A stretch of 64,000 nt of DNA from Luteibacter rhizovicinus (GTDB lineage: Bacteria > Pseudomonadota > Gammaproteobacteria > Xanthomonadales > Rhodanobacteraceae). Positions within the stretch are counted from its first letter, which is position 1. Each line of letters opens with the position of its first letter. Shown here in pieces: positions 7,738 through 17,573 of the stretch. A model generated the notes under the pieces. The model was not told the origin of the DNA. It saw only the letters and a program-made list of their open reading frames with translations, and ran no database searches. The position numbers were made by a program, and so were the translations under genes. The DNA is taken from positions 124,001 through 188,000 of the forward strand of contig NZ_SMCS01000003.1 in the NCBI RefSeq assembly GCF_004342265.1. Direction: 5' to 3'.

Positions 7738-9480
7738 ATGGACACGGTCAATGCCCGCAAGTACCTGCGGCTGTATGTGCCAAAGCTGTACACCGTGCTG
7801 TCCGAGGGCTACGGCTGGCGCGACCTGCGCAGCGATGCGATCGCGGGTCTGACAGTCGCCATCGTGGCGTTGCCGCTGGCGATGGCGTTGGCGATTGCCA
7901 GCGGCACCACGCCGGAAAAAGGGCTTTATACGGCCATCGTCGCGGGCTTCCTGATATCGGCACTGGGCGGTTCGCGCGTGCAGATTGGCGGGCCGACAGC
8001 GGCGTTCGTTCCGGTGGTGTTCGTGGTCATCCAGAAATTCGGCTTCGGTGGCCTGATCCTGTGCACGCTTCTGGCCGGCCTGATGCTGATCGGCGCCGGG
8101 CTTTTGCGCCTGGGTACCCTGATGAAGTACATGCCCCAGCCGGTAATCACAGGATTCACCGCGGGCATCGCTGTCAGCATCTTTTCCAGCCAGGTAAAGG
8201 ACGCACTCGGACTGACTATGGCTACCATGCCAGCCGATTTTCTCGGGCGCTGGGTCGCATATGTACATCAGCTGCCGACCATGCAACCGGCTGCCGTGAC
8301 GCTCACGCTGGTCAGTCTTGCCGTGATCGTGGCGACACGCCACTGGCGGCCGGGATGGCCCGGCTTCCTGATCGCCTTGCTGGTCTGCACCGCACTGAGT
8401 GTGGGCTTCGTCTTGCCCGCGGAGACGATTGGCAGCCGGTTCGGTGGATTGCCTTCGAGTCTGCCGATCTTCGATGTTCCGCATATTCCGTTCGAGCGCA
8501 CACGCGAGCTGCTTCCCAGTGCGTTCACCATCGCCTTTCTCGCGGGTGTGGAATCGCTGTTGTCTGCTGTGGTGGCGGATGGCATGACTGGCAAGCGACA
8601 TCGGTCCAATGGCGAATTGGTGGCACAGGGCCTCGCCAATGTCGGCTCCGCTTTGTTTGGCGGCCTTCCCGCCACCGGGGCCATTGCGCGCACAGCGACG
8701 AACATACGTGCCGGTGGCCGGACTCCGCTAGCCGGCATGATCCACGCCGCTTTGCTGCTGGTCTTCATGCTGGCTTTGGCGCCACTGATGAAGTTCGTGC
8801 CGCTCGCCGCCCTTGCCGCCGTATTGCTGGTGGTGGCCTGGAACATGAGCGAGATCGAGCACTTCCGCCATACCTTATCGGCCCCGAAAGGCGACGGATT
8901 GGTGCTGCTGCTGACCTTCGGCCTGACCGTGTTTTTCGATCTCACCGTCGCGATCGAGGTCGGTCTCGTGGTGTCGGCCTTCGTCTTCATGTTCCGCATG
9001 GCGAACGCGGTCGAAGTCAGTGCGGGCATCAAACTGCTCGACGAAAACGGCGACGACCGCGTCGCGGGTGACGACGCCTCACAACGTGCCCGGCTACCGC
9101 CGGGTGTCGAGGTATTCCAGATCAGCGGCCCGTTGTTTTTCGGCGCGGCCAATCGGCTGGATGATTTGCTCGATCAATTTCAGAAGGCCACCAGGGTCTT
9201 CATTCTGCGCATGCGGCTGGTGCCCATCATCGATGCCAGCGGCGTCCATGCACTCAAAACCTTGCTGGAGCGCTGCCGCCGACGCGGTATCGTACTTATC
9301 GTCTCCGGTTTGCAACCGCAGCCACAGCGGGTGATCCGGGCGATGGCACTGCATCCGCACGAGGGCGAGTTGTATTTCGTCGACAACTACGAGGCCGCGT
9401 TGGCGCTATCGCAACAACTATGCGTTCGGGACTCATCTTCCGAGCGGCAAACCAATCCGGAACACGATGACCCCGAATGA
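7738..9480 (+). CDS. SulP family inorganic anion transporter
   Basis: This 580-residue inner-membrane protein of the SLC26/SulP family is preceded by AGGGGG 8 bases before the ATG. The transmembrane domain covers about residues 20-400 and includes the family signature region (DAIAGLTVAIVALPLAMALA, GLYTAIVAGFLISALGGSRV, GGPTAAFVPV). A cytoplasmic STAS domain follows at about 450-560 (GVEVFQISGPLFFGAANRLD, then IIDASGVHALKTLLERC). Substrates of the family include sulfate, bicarbonate and C4-dicarboxylates; the sequence does not decide which. The 14-base overlap with the next gene suggests translational coupling. Confidence 0.93.
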   Translation: MDTVNARKYLRLYVPKLYTVLSEGYGWRDLRSDAIAGLTVAIVALPLAMALAIASGTTPEKGLYTAIVAGFLISALGGSRVQIGGPTAAFVPVVFVVIQKFGFGGLILCTLLAGLMLIGAGLLRLGTLMKYMPQPVITGFTAGIAVSIFSSQVKDALGLTMATMPADFLGRWVAYVHQLPTMQPAAVTLTLVSLAVIVATRHWRPGWPGFLIALLVCTALSVGFVLPAETIGSRFGGLPSSLPIFDVPHIPFERTRELLPSAFTIAFLAGVESLLSAVVADGMTGKRHRSNGELVAQGLANVGSALFGGLPATGAIARTATNIRAGGRTPLAGMIHAALLLVFMLALAPLMKFVPLAALAAVLLVVAWNMSEIEHFRHTLSAPKGDGLVLLLTFGLTVFFDLTVAIEVGLVVSAFVFMFRMANAVEVSAGIKLLDENGDDRVAGDDASQRARLPPGVEVFQISGPLFFGAANRLDDLLDQFQKATRVFILRMRLVPIIDASGVHALKTLLERCRRRGIVLIVSGLQPQPQRVIRAMALHPHEGELYFVDNYEAALALSQQLCVRDSSSERQTNPEHDDPE

Positions 9481-9820
9481 CCGAACCATCGAAGCACTGC
9501 GTCAGCGCATCCCGTCGTTTACCTGCATCGTGGGCTGCCACGACTGTTGCGGACCGGTGACGGCGTCCTCCGAAGAAGTGGCGAGACTGCCTGCCAAGAC
9601 CGAGGCCGAACATACAACCGCATTGTCCGAACTGAATTGTCCATATCTTGGCAAGCATGGCTGCGAGGTCTATAGCGAACGTCCGTTGATCTGCCGCTTA
9701 TTTGGCACGACGCCACGATTGCTTTGCCCGAACGGAAAGCGGCCGGTGTATATGATCGACACCAGAACCGAGGACGAGATCCACCAGTTCCTTGCGCGAA
9801 CACGGCAAGTACTCTTGTAG
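9467..9820 (+). CDS. YkgJ family cysteine cluster protein
   Basis: This 117-residue protein has the conserved Cys set of the YkgJ / putative Fe-S or zinc-chelating family (DUF3109-like): CIVGCHDCCG near the N terminus, then NCPYLGKHGCEVYSERPLICRLFG. These eight or so cysteines with the ERPxxCR motif are diagnostic. The biochemical role of the family is unknown, but metal or Fe-S binding is expected. It overlaps the end of sulP. Confidence 0.85.
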   Translation: MTPNDRTIEALRQRIPSFTCIVGCHDCCGPVTASSEEVARLPAKTEAEHTTALSELNCPYLGKHGCEVYSERPLICRLFGTTPRLLCPNGKRPVYMIDTRTEDEIHQFLARTRQVLL

Positions 9821-9916
9821 GGCGAACAGTCATTGTGGTCGACACAAAAGTCTCGTCCTCAATACCCCTGCCCAGGCGGTTTATCCGTCCGGGATCGTAT
9901 CCAGCATGCGCAGGTC

Positions 9917-11785
9917 TCAGGGTTGCCCGCCTGCGCGTATCGTCGCCTCATTGATCGCGCGCACCTTGGTCTCGTCCACTTTTTCGATCTTGCGATCGTA
10001 GGTGAACAACCCGTTGTGCTCGCCCTCGACATCGGTGATCTGCGTGTAGACGCTGCCGGACATGCCCTTGGCCACGCCCTTGTCGCGCAGCACGGCGGTA
10101 TTGGCGACGTAGCCGTCGGTCAGCGCGGCGCTGTCTTTCACCGCGCCGTAGGGGTTAATTGGCGTGTTGGGCCAGACATGGCCGGGAACGCCCAGGGTCA
10201 GGCCGCCGTGTTCACCGTCCATGGAGGCTCGCTCTGCATCCGGACTGGGTAGGCCGGGCCCCTGGTAGTCATGCACGTCGTAGACGTCGCCGGCGTGTGG
10301 ATCGCCCTTGGTGTCGCAGCAATTGAGGCCGCTGCGCGCGTCGACCAGGCGCGAGGGGTCGAGTTGCTTGATCTGCGTTGCCAGCTCGGCGGCGGCCGAA
10401 ATGTTCCACTGGCCCCAGCCCTCGTTGAACGGGATCCAGCCGACGATCGAGGTTTCGCCCTGGAGTTGTTCGACGATGGCCGAGACGTCGGCGCGGAACC
10501 CGGCTTTGTCGGCGTCGCTGAGTTTGTCGTTGCGTCCGTTCGGCAGCGCCGGCATGTCCTGCCACACCATCAGGCCGAGACGATCGGCCCAGTAGTACCA
10601 GCGCGCCGGCTCCACCTTGATGTGCTTGCGGATGGTGTTGAAGCCCAGGTCCCTGGTCTTCTGTATGTCGAACTTGAGCGCCTCGTCGGTGGGCGCGGTG
10701 TAGATGCCGTCCGGCCAATAGCCCTGGTCCAGCGTGGCCAGCAGGAAGGTCGGCTTGCCATTCAGCACGATGCGGTTTCGTCCGCCCACCTTCTCGATGG
10801 CGATGGTCCGCAGGCCGGCATAGCTGGTCGCTTCGTCGCGATGGCCGCCCTGCGCAAGAGTGGCCTTGAAGGTATACAGGAAAGGATCCTGCGGGCTCCA
10901 CAGACGCGGATGCTCGATGGCAAGATGCAGCGGTTTACCGGCCGGTCCGCTCGCCTCGCCCACCGACTTGCCATCCGCGTAGGCGGTGACATGCAGCGTC
11001 GCGTCGTCGCTATCGCCTTGCAGCTTTGAAGTAACCGTGAAGGCGTCCAGGCTGCGTGCCGGCGTGAAGTTCAGTTGCGCCAGGCTGGCGGCCGGCACCG
11101 GCTCCATCCACACCGACTGCCAGATTCCCGAGGCCGCGGTGTAAAAGATACCTTCGGGTTTCAGCCGCTGCTTGCCGACCATCGCGTTGGTGCCGTCCAC
11201 TGGCGCATGCACGGCGACGACGATCTCCTGCGGGCCGTGCGGGCGAAGCGCTTGCGTGATGTCCGCGCCGAAGGACGTATAGCCGCCCGTATGGCGTGTC
11301 ACCTGCGTACCGTTGACGTACACCGTGGTGTCCTGCGCCACTGCTCCGAAATTCAGCCGCACGTGCTGGCCATGCGCGGTGAAGGCAGCCGGCACGTCCA
11401 CCAGCCGGCGGTAGAACATGAAGTCCGAATGCTTTTGCACGCCCGACAGCACCGATTCGATCGGATACGGCACCAGCACCCGGTCCTTCAGCGTCCGGCC
11501 GAACGGCGGCGGGCTTTGCCCGTCGCCCGCCGCGTACTGCCATAGCCCGTTCAGGCTCATCCATTGAGGATCGTCCAGCGACGGACGCGCCAGCTGTGGC
11601 CGCGGATACTCGGATAACGCGTTGCCGGGCGACACCTCGGCCGTCCATGGCGTGGCCAAGGGCGCTAACTTGCCGTTCCAGACAGCCGCCCGGTCCGGCG
11701 CCGCTATCGCCGTCGGGGCAAAGCCCATGGCCACGGCCATGCCAATCCAGGCGCTCGCGCCCCGTATCATGATGTTGCTCGTCAT
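9917..11785 (-). CDS. Glycoside hydrolase family 2 protein, secreted
   Basis: From the ATG at 11785 the protein has 622 residues with an N-terminal signal peptide (MTSNIMIRGASAWIGMAVAM, cleavage after AIA). It has the GH2 order of beta-sandwich sugar-binding domain (FNFGAVAQ-type strands, YVNGTQV), immunoglobulin-like domain and TIM barrel (GFNTIRKHIKVEPARWYYWA). The general acid/base is the Glu of PFNEGWGQWN and the nucleophile is probably the Glu of MDGEHGG. GH2 covers beta-galactosidases, beta-mannosidases and beta-glucuronidases; next to a GH92 alpha-mannosidase, a beta-mannosidase or beta-galactosidase acting on glycans is likely. It lies 13 bases after the GH92 gene in one operon. Confidence 0.9.
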   Translation of the reverse strand: MTSNIMIRGASAWIGMAVAMGFAPTAIAAPDRAAVWNGKLAPLATPWTAEVSPGNALSEYPRPQLARPSLDDPQWMSLNGLWQYAAGDGQSPPPFGRTLKDRVLVPYPIESVLSGVQKHSDFMFYRRLVDVPAAFTAHGQHVRLNFGAVAQDTTVYVNGTQVTRHTGGYTSFGADITQALRPHGPQEIVVAVHAPVDGTNAMVGKQRLKPEGIFYTAASGIWQSVWMEPVPAASLAQLNFTPARSLDAFTVTSKLQGDSDDATLHVTAYADGKSVGEASGPAGKPLHLAIEHPRLWSPQDPFLYTFKATLAQGGHRDEATSYAGLRTIAIEKVGGRNRIVLNGKPTFLLATLDQGYWPDGIYTAPTDEALKFDIQKTRDLGFNTIRKHIKVEPARWYYWADRLGLMVWQDMPALPNGRNDKLSDADKAGFRADVSAIVEQLQGETSIVGWIPFNEGWGQWNISAAAELATQIKQLDPSRLVDARSGLNCCDTKGDPHAGDVYDVHDYQGPGLPSPDAERASMDGEHGGLTLGVPGHVWPNTPINPYGAVKDSAALTDGYVANTAVLRDKGVAKGMSGSVYTQITDVEGEHNGLFTYDRKIEKVDETKVRAINEATIRAGGQP

Positions 11786-11798
11786 TCGTGATTCCCCA

Positions 11799-14168
11799 TC
11801 AGTCTCGCGGGTCCGCCGACATGGAAAGCGGCACATCGTGCGGATCGGTGCCCCAGGTCTTGTTTGGCTCGGGCCCCATCGTGAGCACCAACGTGGCGCC
11901 GTTCGCGATGTCGGCATGGCTGAACCAGGGTTTGGTCCACGGCTTGCCGTTGAGCGTGGCGGACTGGATGTACATGTTCCGGGCCGAGTTGTTGCGTGCG
12001 ACGATCTCGAAAACCTTGCCGTTGCCCAGACGCAGGCGGACACGATCGAAGATCGGACTGCCGATGACGTAGTCGGGGCTGGCGGGATCGACCGGGTAGA
12101 AGCCCATCGCGCTGAGTACATACCAGGACGAAGTCGAACCCTGGTCGTCCATGCCGGGATAGCCGTAGCCCGTGGCGTCGCTGCCGTACAACTCGGCGAG
12201 GATGCGGCGTGTCAGCGCCTGCGTCTTCCAGGGCTGGCCGCTCCATGCATAGAGATAGGCCGCCTGCTGGTCCGGCTGGTTACCTTGCACGTACTGGCCG
12301 ATCAGGCCAGTACAGTCGCGACAGATGCCCTTGGCCTGATAAGGCGTGGAGAAGAAGGCATCGAGCTTGGCGTTGAACGCGTCGCGCCCGCCGAGCAGAT
12401 TCATCAAACCCTGCACATCGTGCGGCACCAGCCACAGCGTGGACCAGCCCGAGCCTTCCTTCATCATGAAGTTGTAGTACGGCTCGCCCGGATCGAACGG
12501 CGAAATCCATTTGCCATCCTCGGTGCGTCCACGGAAGAAGCCCACCGACGGATCGAACGCGTTGCGGTAGTTCGCGGCGCGGCGCAGGAACCTCTCGGCG
12601 TCGTCCTTCTTGCCGAGCCGGCGGGCGACATCGGCCAGTGCGTGATCGTCCCAGGCGTATTCGAGCGTGGTGGCGACGCCTGCCTTGCCGCCCGCGTAGG
12701 GTGGGCTGGGATTGCCCGGCGGGACGATGTCGGCGATCCAGCCGTTCTTCATGTATTCCGCGAGGTAACCGCGCGGTCCTTTGGGATCGGTCGCGTTCTT
12801 GCGCAGATACTCGTACGCGGCGGCGTAATCGAACGGAATGCCGCGTTGCCATGCGCCATCGTAGAGGAACACCGCATGGTCGCCGTGGAACGAGGTGTTC
12901 ATGTAGCCGCGTTCGCGTGCCATATCCAGCTCGGAGCGCATGATGTCCTGTACGACCCGTGGCTCGAGCAACATCAGCAATGCGATCTGGTTGCGGCCCG
13001 TATCCCAGAACGGCACCGGTCCATAGCGGTCGTAGCCGGCGATCTGGACGTGGCCGTCCGCGCCGGTGTAGTGCTCGCCCTTGCGCGCGATCAGGCGCGG
13101 GCTGGCAAAGGAGTGATAAAGCGTCGAGTAAAACAGCGCGCGCTGCTTCGGCGTGCCACCGGTGACGTCGACACGGTCGAACACTTGCGCCCAGGCCGCG
13201 CGCGCCCGGGCGTGCACGCGCTCGAAATCCCCGTCCGCGGCGTGCAGCCGCTGCTCGGCTTCCTCTGCACTGTGACCGTGGGCGATCCTCATCAACACCT
13301 GCTCGCCGGCCTGCGTGTCGAAGGTGGCGTAGGCGCCCGCGTAGCTGCCGGATACCGTGCGCCGATCGGCCTCCACGTCTTCGTTACCGAGTCCTTCGCC
13401 CTTGTCGTTGACGTTTGCGTGGAACGTGCCGAACCCAGCGAACGGACGCGAAAACTCCGCAACGAACCAGGGGCCGTCCGAATAGTGCTCCGCGCGCCCG
13501 CCCGCATCGACACCGCGAATGGTGCGGTCGCCCACCACCTCGACATCGCCGCCCGGCCGGCGCAGGTTGACGACAACATTCGAGCGATGGCTCGCCGGAA
13601 AGGTGAAACGCATCAGGCTGGTCCACTGCGTCACCGTCAGTTCGACGCGGGTGTGGAACGTGTCGAGATCGACTGCGTAGTAGCCGGGCGACGCTTTCTC
13701 GCTCGCCTTGTCGTAATACGACTGCGCGTAGTCCGGCGGCACGGTCCAGTCACCCACCACCGGCATGACCATCGGCGCGGCGCGTGCACCGTACGTCGCG
13801 CCACCGCCGGAAAAGCCGATCATGGCCGGACGGCCATAGGCATAGGACACGGGGACGCCCGTCGCAAAGCTGAGATCGGCATTGATGTTGACCGGTGCCG
13901 CTTCGGTCGCACTCTGCGGCAGGCTCGCGCCCGGCGATGTCATGCCCGAATACAGCGGTTCGCCCGGCGGCGGCGCATTGCCGATCAGTGCTTGCCGGTC
14001 CAGTGGCGCTGTGCCGACCAGAGGGTTGGCTTCATCGACCGTCGCCCCCGCGGAGGGAGGCGGGTTGCCGTTCCTGGCATGGCCCGCGCCCACGCTTCCG
14101 AGTGCGAAGATCGACAGCGCCACGATAAAAGGTGCACGACGGCGAACGCGTGCGAGAGAGGAGTTCAT
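11799..14168 (-). CDS. GH92 family alpha-mannosidase, secreted
   Basis: From MNSSLARVRRR at 14168 this has 789 residues including a signal peptide. The GH92 layout is clear: an N-terminal beta-sandwich with VDEANPLVGT, and an (alpha/alpha)6 barrel with YSTLYHSFASPRLI, PFWDTGRNQIALLMLLEP and the catalytic-base region MDDQGSTSSWYVLSAMGFYP near the C terminus. GH92 enzymes are calcium-dependent exo-alpha-mannosidases acting on N-glycans or mannans. It is the middle gene of a TonB receptor-GH92-GH2 operon, consistent with trimming mannose-containing glycans in the periplasm or at the surface. An ATG ten codons upstream is a less likely start. Confidence 0.93.
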   Translation of the reverse strand: MNSSLARVRRRAPFIVALSIFALGSVGAGHARNGNPPPSAGATVDEANPLVGTAPLDRQALIGNAPPPGEPLYSGMTSPGASLPQSATEAAPVNINADLSFATGVPVSYAYGRPAMIGFSGGGATYGARAAPMVMPVVGDWTVPPDYAQSYYDKASEKASPGYYAVDLDTFHTRVELTVTQWTSLMRFTFPASHRSNVVVNLRRPGGDVEVVGDRTIRGVDAGGRAEHYSDGPWFVAEFSRPFAGFGTFHANVNDKGEGLGNEDVEADRRTVSGSYAGAYATFDTQAGEQVLMRIAHGHSAEEAEQRLHAADGDFERVHARARAAWAQVFDRVDVTGGTPKQRALFYSTLYHSFASPRLIARKGEHYTGADGHVQIAGYDRYGPVPFWDTGRNQIALLMLLEPRVVQDIMRSELDMARERGYMNTSFHGDHAVFLYDGAWQRGIPFDYAAAYEYLRKNATDPKGPRGYLAEYMKNGWIADIVPPGNPSPPYAGGKAGVATTLEYAWDDHALADVARRLGKKDDAERFLRRAANYRNAFDPSVGFFRGRTEDGKWISPFDPGEPYYNFMMKEGSGWSTLWLVPHDVQGLMNLLGGRDAFNAKLDAFFSTPYQAKGICRDCTGLIGQYVQGNQPDQQAAYLYAWSGQPWKTQALTRRILAELYGSDATGYGYPGMDDQGSTSSWYVLSAMGFYPVDPASPDYVIGSPIFDRVRLRLGNGKVFEIVARNNSARNMYIQSATLNGKPWTKPWFSHADIANGATLVLTMGPEPNKTWGTDPHDVPLSMSADPRD

Positions 14169-14249
14169 GATGTCTTCCTGCGACTGAAATGAAGGCACGT
14201 TTGCCGTTGCGCGGGGTCAGGCGAGAAGCCCGACCCCGCTCGTCTTCCT

Positions 14250-17200
14250 TCAACCGCCATCACCGAACTTGTACGTGATGCCCATGTAGTACTGACGTCC
14301 GGCGTATTCGAGCTGATAGAGCCGCGCTCTCGTATCGCTGCCCAGGTACTCGTGCGGCGTCGACTTCGTCAGGTTGATGATCGACGCGGTCAACATCAGG
14401 TGCTTGTTGAACTCGTAATCGCCGTTCAGGTCGATCTGGCGGTAAGGCTGCGAATAGATGGGAAGACCCGCCGACAACCCTTGCATGGTGCGGCCGGTCA
14501 AGTTGTCGCTGGCACGCAATAGCAGCCCATTCTTTTCATAGAACACCGAAACGTTGGCCGCGTACTTGGCGCTGCCGATCAGCTCCGATTTGCCGACCTG
14601 CGTGTCGCCAAGTGAAACGGGGGTCTCGTTGGTTTTGTTGAGCGTGTAGTTGGCGATGTAACCAAAGCCCGAGTCCCAGGTGTGCTGCGTGTAGAGCTCA
14701 ATGCCCTTGGACGTGCCCGAGCGGCCGTTGGCATTGGTGCTGTACTGCATGAAGTTCTGCTGCGTGCCGCCGACGTTCACGGTGATGTTGTTGACGGTGA
14801 CCGGTACGACGAAGTTCTTCACCTTCTTCTCGAACAGATCGATGCCCACGACCGAGTGCGGCGCGTAGTACCACTCGCCCGCCAGGTCGAACTGCGTCGC
14901 AGTGAACGGCTTCAATTCCGCGTTCGCGCCGCTGCCGTACCAACCCGGCAGGGGTGCGCCAAACTGCTTGCGGTCGTTGTAGTAGTCCTGGGTGTCGTTG
15001 GTGAGACTGCCCAGTTGGGCCAGGTCGATGTAGTTGGCGCGGGCCATCGCCTGCGAACCGGCGGCGCGCAGCACGAAGTCGTCCGCGAAAGTCCACGCGA
15101 TGTTGAAGCTGGGCAGGAGCTTGTTGTAGCGCTTGGACGTGGAGGCGTTGGTGAACGTCTGGACAACTGCCTGTTCGCGCGGTTGATACTGGAAATCACC
15201 CGGTGCGCAGGCGCCGCCGGCGATGTTCTTGCCGGTGGTCGGACAGATCAGGATGTTGCCGCCCCCGTCGTGGTAATACACCGCGTTGTTGGTGGTGATC
15301 TCGTCGGCGACGGTGAGGTCCTGCTGGGTGCTGACAAAGCGCAGGCCCACGTTGCCACGCAGCGTGCCCGTGTCGAAGTTCGCCTGGACATAGGCCGCGC
15401 CGATCTTTTCCTGGATCGAGGACTTGTTTTCGGGGCGGTTGTAGAGCACCCGATCGTAGGTCGAGTTGAGGTAGTTGTAGTAAGCCGGAAAATTGATCGC
15501 CGGGAAGACGTTGTCGTTGTATGCCCCGGTGCTGCCGTCGAGCGAGTTCGCCTGGAGGAAGCCCGCGGGAAGCTGACCGGCGTTTGGATCGCAGGTCTGG
15601 AACTGCGAGGTGGTGCCTTTGCAGTACCACCGAACCTCGTTGCTCTGCTGCTCGGCGTGGTTGTCGCGGTATTTGACACCGAACTGCAGCGATTGCATCC
15701 AGCTGGAATCGAAGGCCCACGTGAAGTCCGCCTGGGCGAAATTCTGCGAGTTGGTGGTATTGACCATGTTGGAGCCGGTCGAGCCAAGGTCGACCTGTCC
15801 CTGACCGGCCAGCATGTTCTGCAGCACGGCAGGCGAGGCCGTGAGGGTCGGCTTGCCGTTCAGCGTCCACGCGGCCCCGTTGCTGCCATCCACCCACTGG
15901 CCGTCGACGAAGTTGCGCGGCTTGGCAGCCATGTTGAGCTCCACCGACGGGCCACCCTTCGCCCACGTGCGGCCGACGTTGAACGTTCCGCTGAGGTTGC
16001 CGCCGTTATCCCATTCACCTTCGAGGTTGAGCGTCTGCGAGGTGGCCTTTTCGATGGAGTAGTTACCGGTCAGCCACGGGATCTCCGTGGAGCAGACGTC
16101 CACCGCCTGGCGCTGCGCGCCGGAGACCGGGTTCGTCAACGAGTTACAGCCCTGGCCCGCGGGTGGAAGGACGTAGTTCGCACCGGTGACAATCGTGTGC
16201 GAGGGATCGAACGTCAGGCCATTGGGTGCGAGCAGCCGGCCCTGCTGGTCCGCATAGTTGCTGTTGCCGGGCAGGCCCCATTCCGGAACCTCCAGGGTAT
16301 TGGTGATCTGAGTTTGCTGGCGCTCGAAGCGGAAGTAGTTGCCCGTCAGCAGCAAATGGTCGCTGGGCTTGAACTGCATGGTCGCCTGGGCGCCCTTGGT
16401 CTTCAGGTCCAGCTGGTTCCGGCCTGTGGCGAACTGCTGCGGCATCCAGTAGCCCGAATAGCTCTTGCCGGCCTGGTCGACCACGCCGCCGCCGGACCAC
16501 AGGTCGATGTTGGGTGCCACGTCACTGCCGTACGGCTTGCCATGCACGTCCGTCGGCGGCGCGGTGCACGTGGCCCGGTCGGTGCAGTCGTTGCCCCACC
16601 AGTGCCAGCTCGAGGCACTGGACACGTAATCGACATCCCGGCGCTTCTGGTACGAGCCCGCGACCAGGACGCCGAAGGTCTCGTCCTTGTTCTTCCAGGA
16701 CCACAGGGCCGACACCTGCGGAGTGATCTTGTTGCTGTTGTCGGAGCCCGCCCCATTGACGGACACGAAGCCGTCATTCGCCTTCATCTCCAACGGGCGG
16801 CGCGTGCGCAGATCCACATTGCCGCCGATGCCACCTTCGTCCAGGCGTGCTTCCAGGCTCTTGTAGAGCTTGATCTCGGAAAACATGTTGGCCGGCATCA
16901 ACGTGTAGTTGAACGAGCGCGTCAGGCCGGCCGAGGTATCGGCCGAGGCCACGTAGTTGCCGTTCAATTCGGTCAGCGTCAGCTCGGGCGAAAGGCCACG
17001 GATGCTGACTGTCTTTCCCTCGCCAGATTCGCGGCTGATGACCACACCAGGAACGTGCGCAAGCGCGTCGGCGATGTTCTTGGCGGGGAACTGCGCGATG
17101 TTCTGTGCATTGATGACCTCGACGATGGAATTGGCATCGCGCTTATCCATCACGTTCTGATCGATCGACTGGCGATAGCTCGTGACGACGACCGTGTCCA

Positions 17201-17441
17201 GGTTCGTGGGATTGGTTGTGCCCCCGTTTTTCTCCTTACCTGCCTTCTTGTCCTTGACGTTCTTCTTCGCCGTCGGGCTATCGGTCGTTTGTGCCGGCGC
17301 GAGTGTTGTCGTTGCGGCAGGCGCCGATGTCTGTGCAAAGGCTACCGCGGGTACCCCCAGGTAACCGGCGAACGACAAGGTCGCCGAGGCGAGCGCGGCG
17401 TACAGCGGCTTGCGCTTAAGCATGTGTGGCAGATAAGTCAT
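14250..17441 (-). CDS. TonB-dependent receptor for glycan uptake
   Basis: The 1063-residue outer-membrane receptor has a signal peptide (LKRKPLYAALASATLSFAGY); the ATG at 17423 is an alternative start. A Pro/Ala/Thr-rich spacer with a TonB box-like TVVVTSYRQS follows. The plug domain contains DALAHVPGVVISRESGEGKT, and a long 22-strand barrel ends in an aromatic-terminated strand (YYMGITYKFGDGG). It belongs to the large Xanthomonadales/Caulobacter subfamily used for sugars. Downstream are GH92 and GH2 genes on the same strand, so its ligand is probably a mannose-rich oligosaccharide. Confidence 0.93.
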   Translation of the reverse strand: MTYLPHMLKRKPLYAALASATLSFAGYLGVPAVAFAQTSAPAATTTLAPAQTTDSPTAKKNVKDKKAGKEKNGGTTNPTNLDTVVVTSYRQSIDQNVMDKRDANSIVEVINAQNIAQFPAKNIADALAHVPGVVISRESGEGKTVSIRGLSPELTLTELNGNYVASADTSAGLTRSFNYTLMPANMFSEIKLYKSLEARLDEGGIGGNVDLRTRRPLEMKANDGFVSVNGAGSDNSNKITPQVSALWSWKNKDETFGVLVAGSYQKRRDVDYVSSASSWHWWGNDCTDRATCTAPPTDVHGKPYGSDVAPNIDLWSGGGVVDQAGKSYSGYWMPQQFATGRNQLDLKTKGAQATMQFKPSDHLLLTGNYFRFERQQTQITNTLEVPEWGLPGNSNYADQQGRLLAPNGLTFDPSHTIVTGANYVLPPAGQGCNSLTNPVSGAQRQAVDVCSTEIPWLTGNYSIEKATSQTLNLEGEWDNGGNLSGTFNVGRTWAKGGPSVELNMAAKPRNFVDGQWVDGSNGAAWTLNGKPTLTASPAVLQNMLAGQGQVDLGSTGSNMVNTTNSQNFAQADFTWAFDSSWMQSLQFGVKYRDNHAEQQSNEVRWYCKGTTSQFQTCDPNAGQLPAGFLQANSLDGSTGAYNDNVFPAINFPAYYNYLNSTYDRVLYNRPENKSSIQEKIGAAYVQANFDTGTLRGNVGLRFVSTQQDLTVADEITTNNAVYYHDGGGNILICPTTGKNIAGGACAPGDFQYQPREQAVVQTFTNASTSKRYNKLLPSFNIAWTFADDFVLRAAGSQAMARANYIDLAQLGSLTNDTQDYYNDRKQFGAPLPGWYGSGANAELKPFTATQFDLAGEWYYAPHSVVGIDLFEKKVKNFVVPVTVNNITVNVGGTQQNFMQYSTNANGRSGTSKGIELYTQHTWDSGFGYIANYTLNKTNETPVSLGDTQVGKSELIGSAKYAANVSVFYEKNGLLLRASDNLTGRTMQGLSAGLPIYSQPYRQIDLNGDYEFNKHLMLTASIINLTKSTPHEYLGSDTRARLYQLEYAGRQYYMGITYKFGDGG

Positions 17442-17559
17442 TTCTTTTTATTCCCCTCAGTGGTGTGCGCCCTTGTGGAGTCGGCGCGGTAATCCCCCCG
17501 TTACATCACTGCTTCAGATGCGCGATTTATGGCTGCATGCGGCCTCCTCTTTCATCGAA

Positions 17560-17573
17560 TTGGATCGATCCAA
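17560..17573. promoter_or_regulatory. Palindrome TTGGATCGATCCAA, candidate LacI-type operator
   Basis: This is a perfect 14-bp palindrome with a central CG, in the style of LacI-family operators, about 120 bp upstream of the TonB receptor start. A second copy differing by one symmetrical base pair lies at 18014. LacI-family control of TonB receptor/glycosidase loci is common in this bacterial group, though no such regulator gene is in the window. Confidence 0.5.

Noticed and set aside
11622-14192. Long plus-strand open frame (856 codons) opposite the glycosidase genes
   Set aside because: It is antisense to clearly coding GH2 and GH92 genes, has Arg/Ala/Val-biased composition and no recognisable domain; it is a high-GC shadow.
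14682-17492. Plus-strand open frame of 936 codons opposite the TonB receptor
   Set aside because: Same reason: an antisense shadow of a well-supported receptor gene with no domain or ribosome-binding site.
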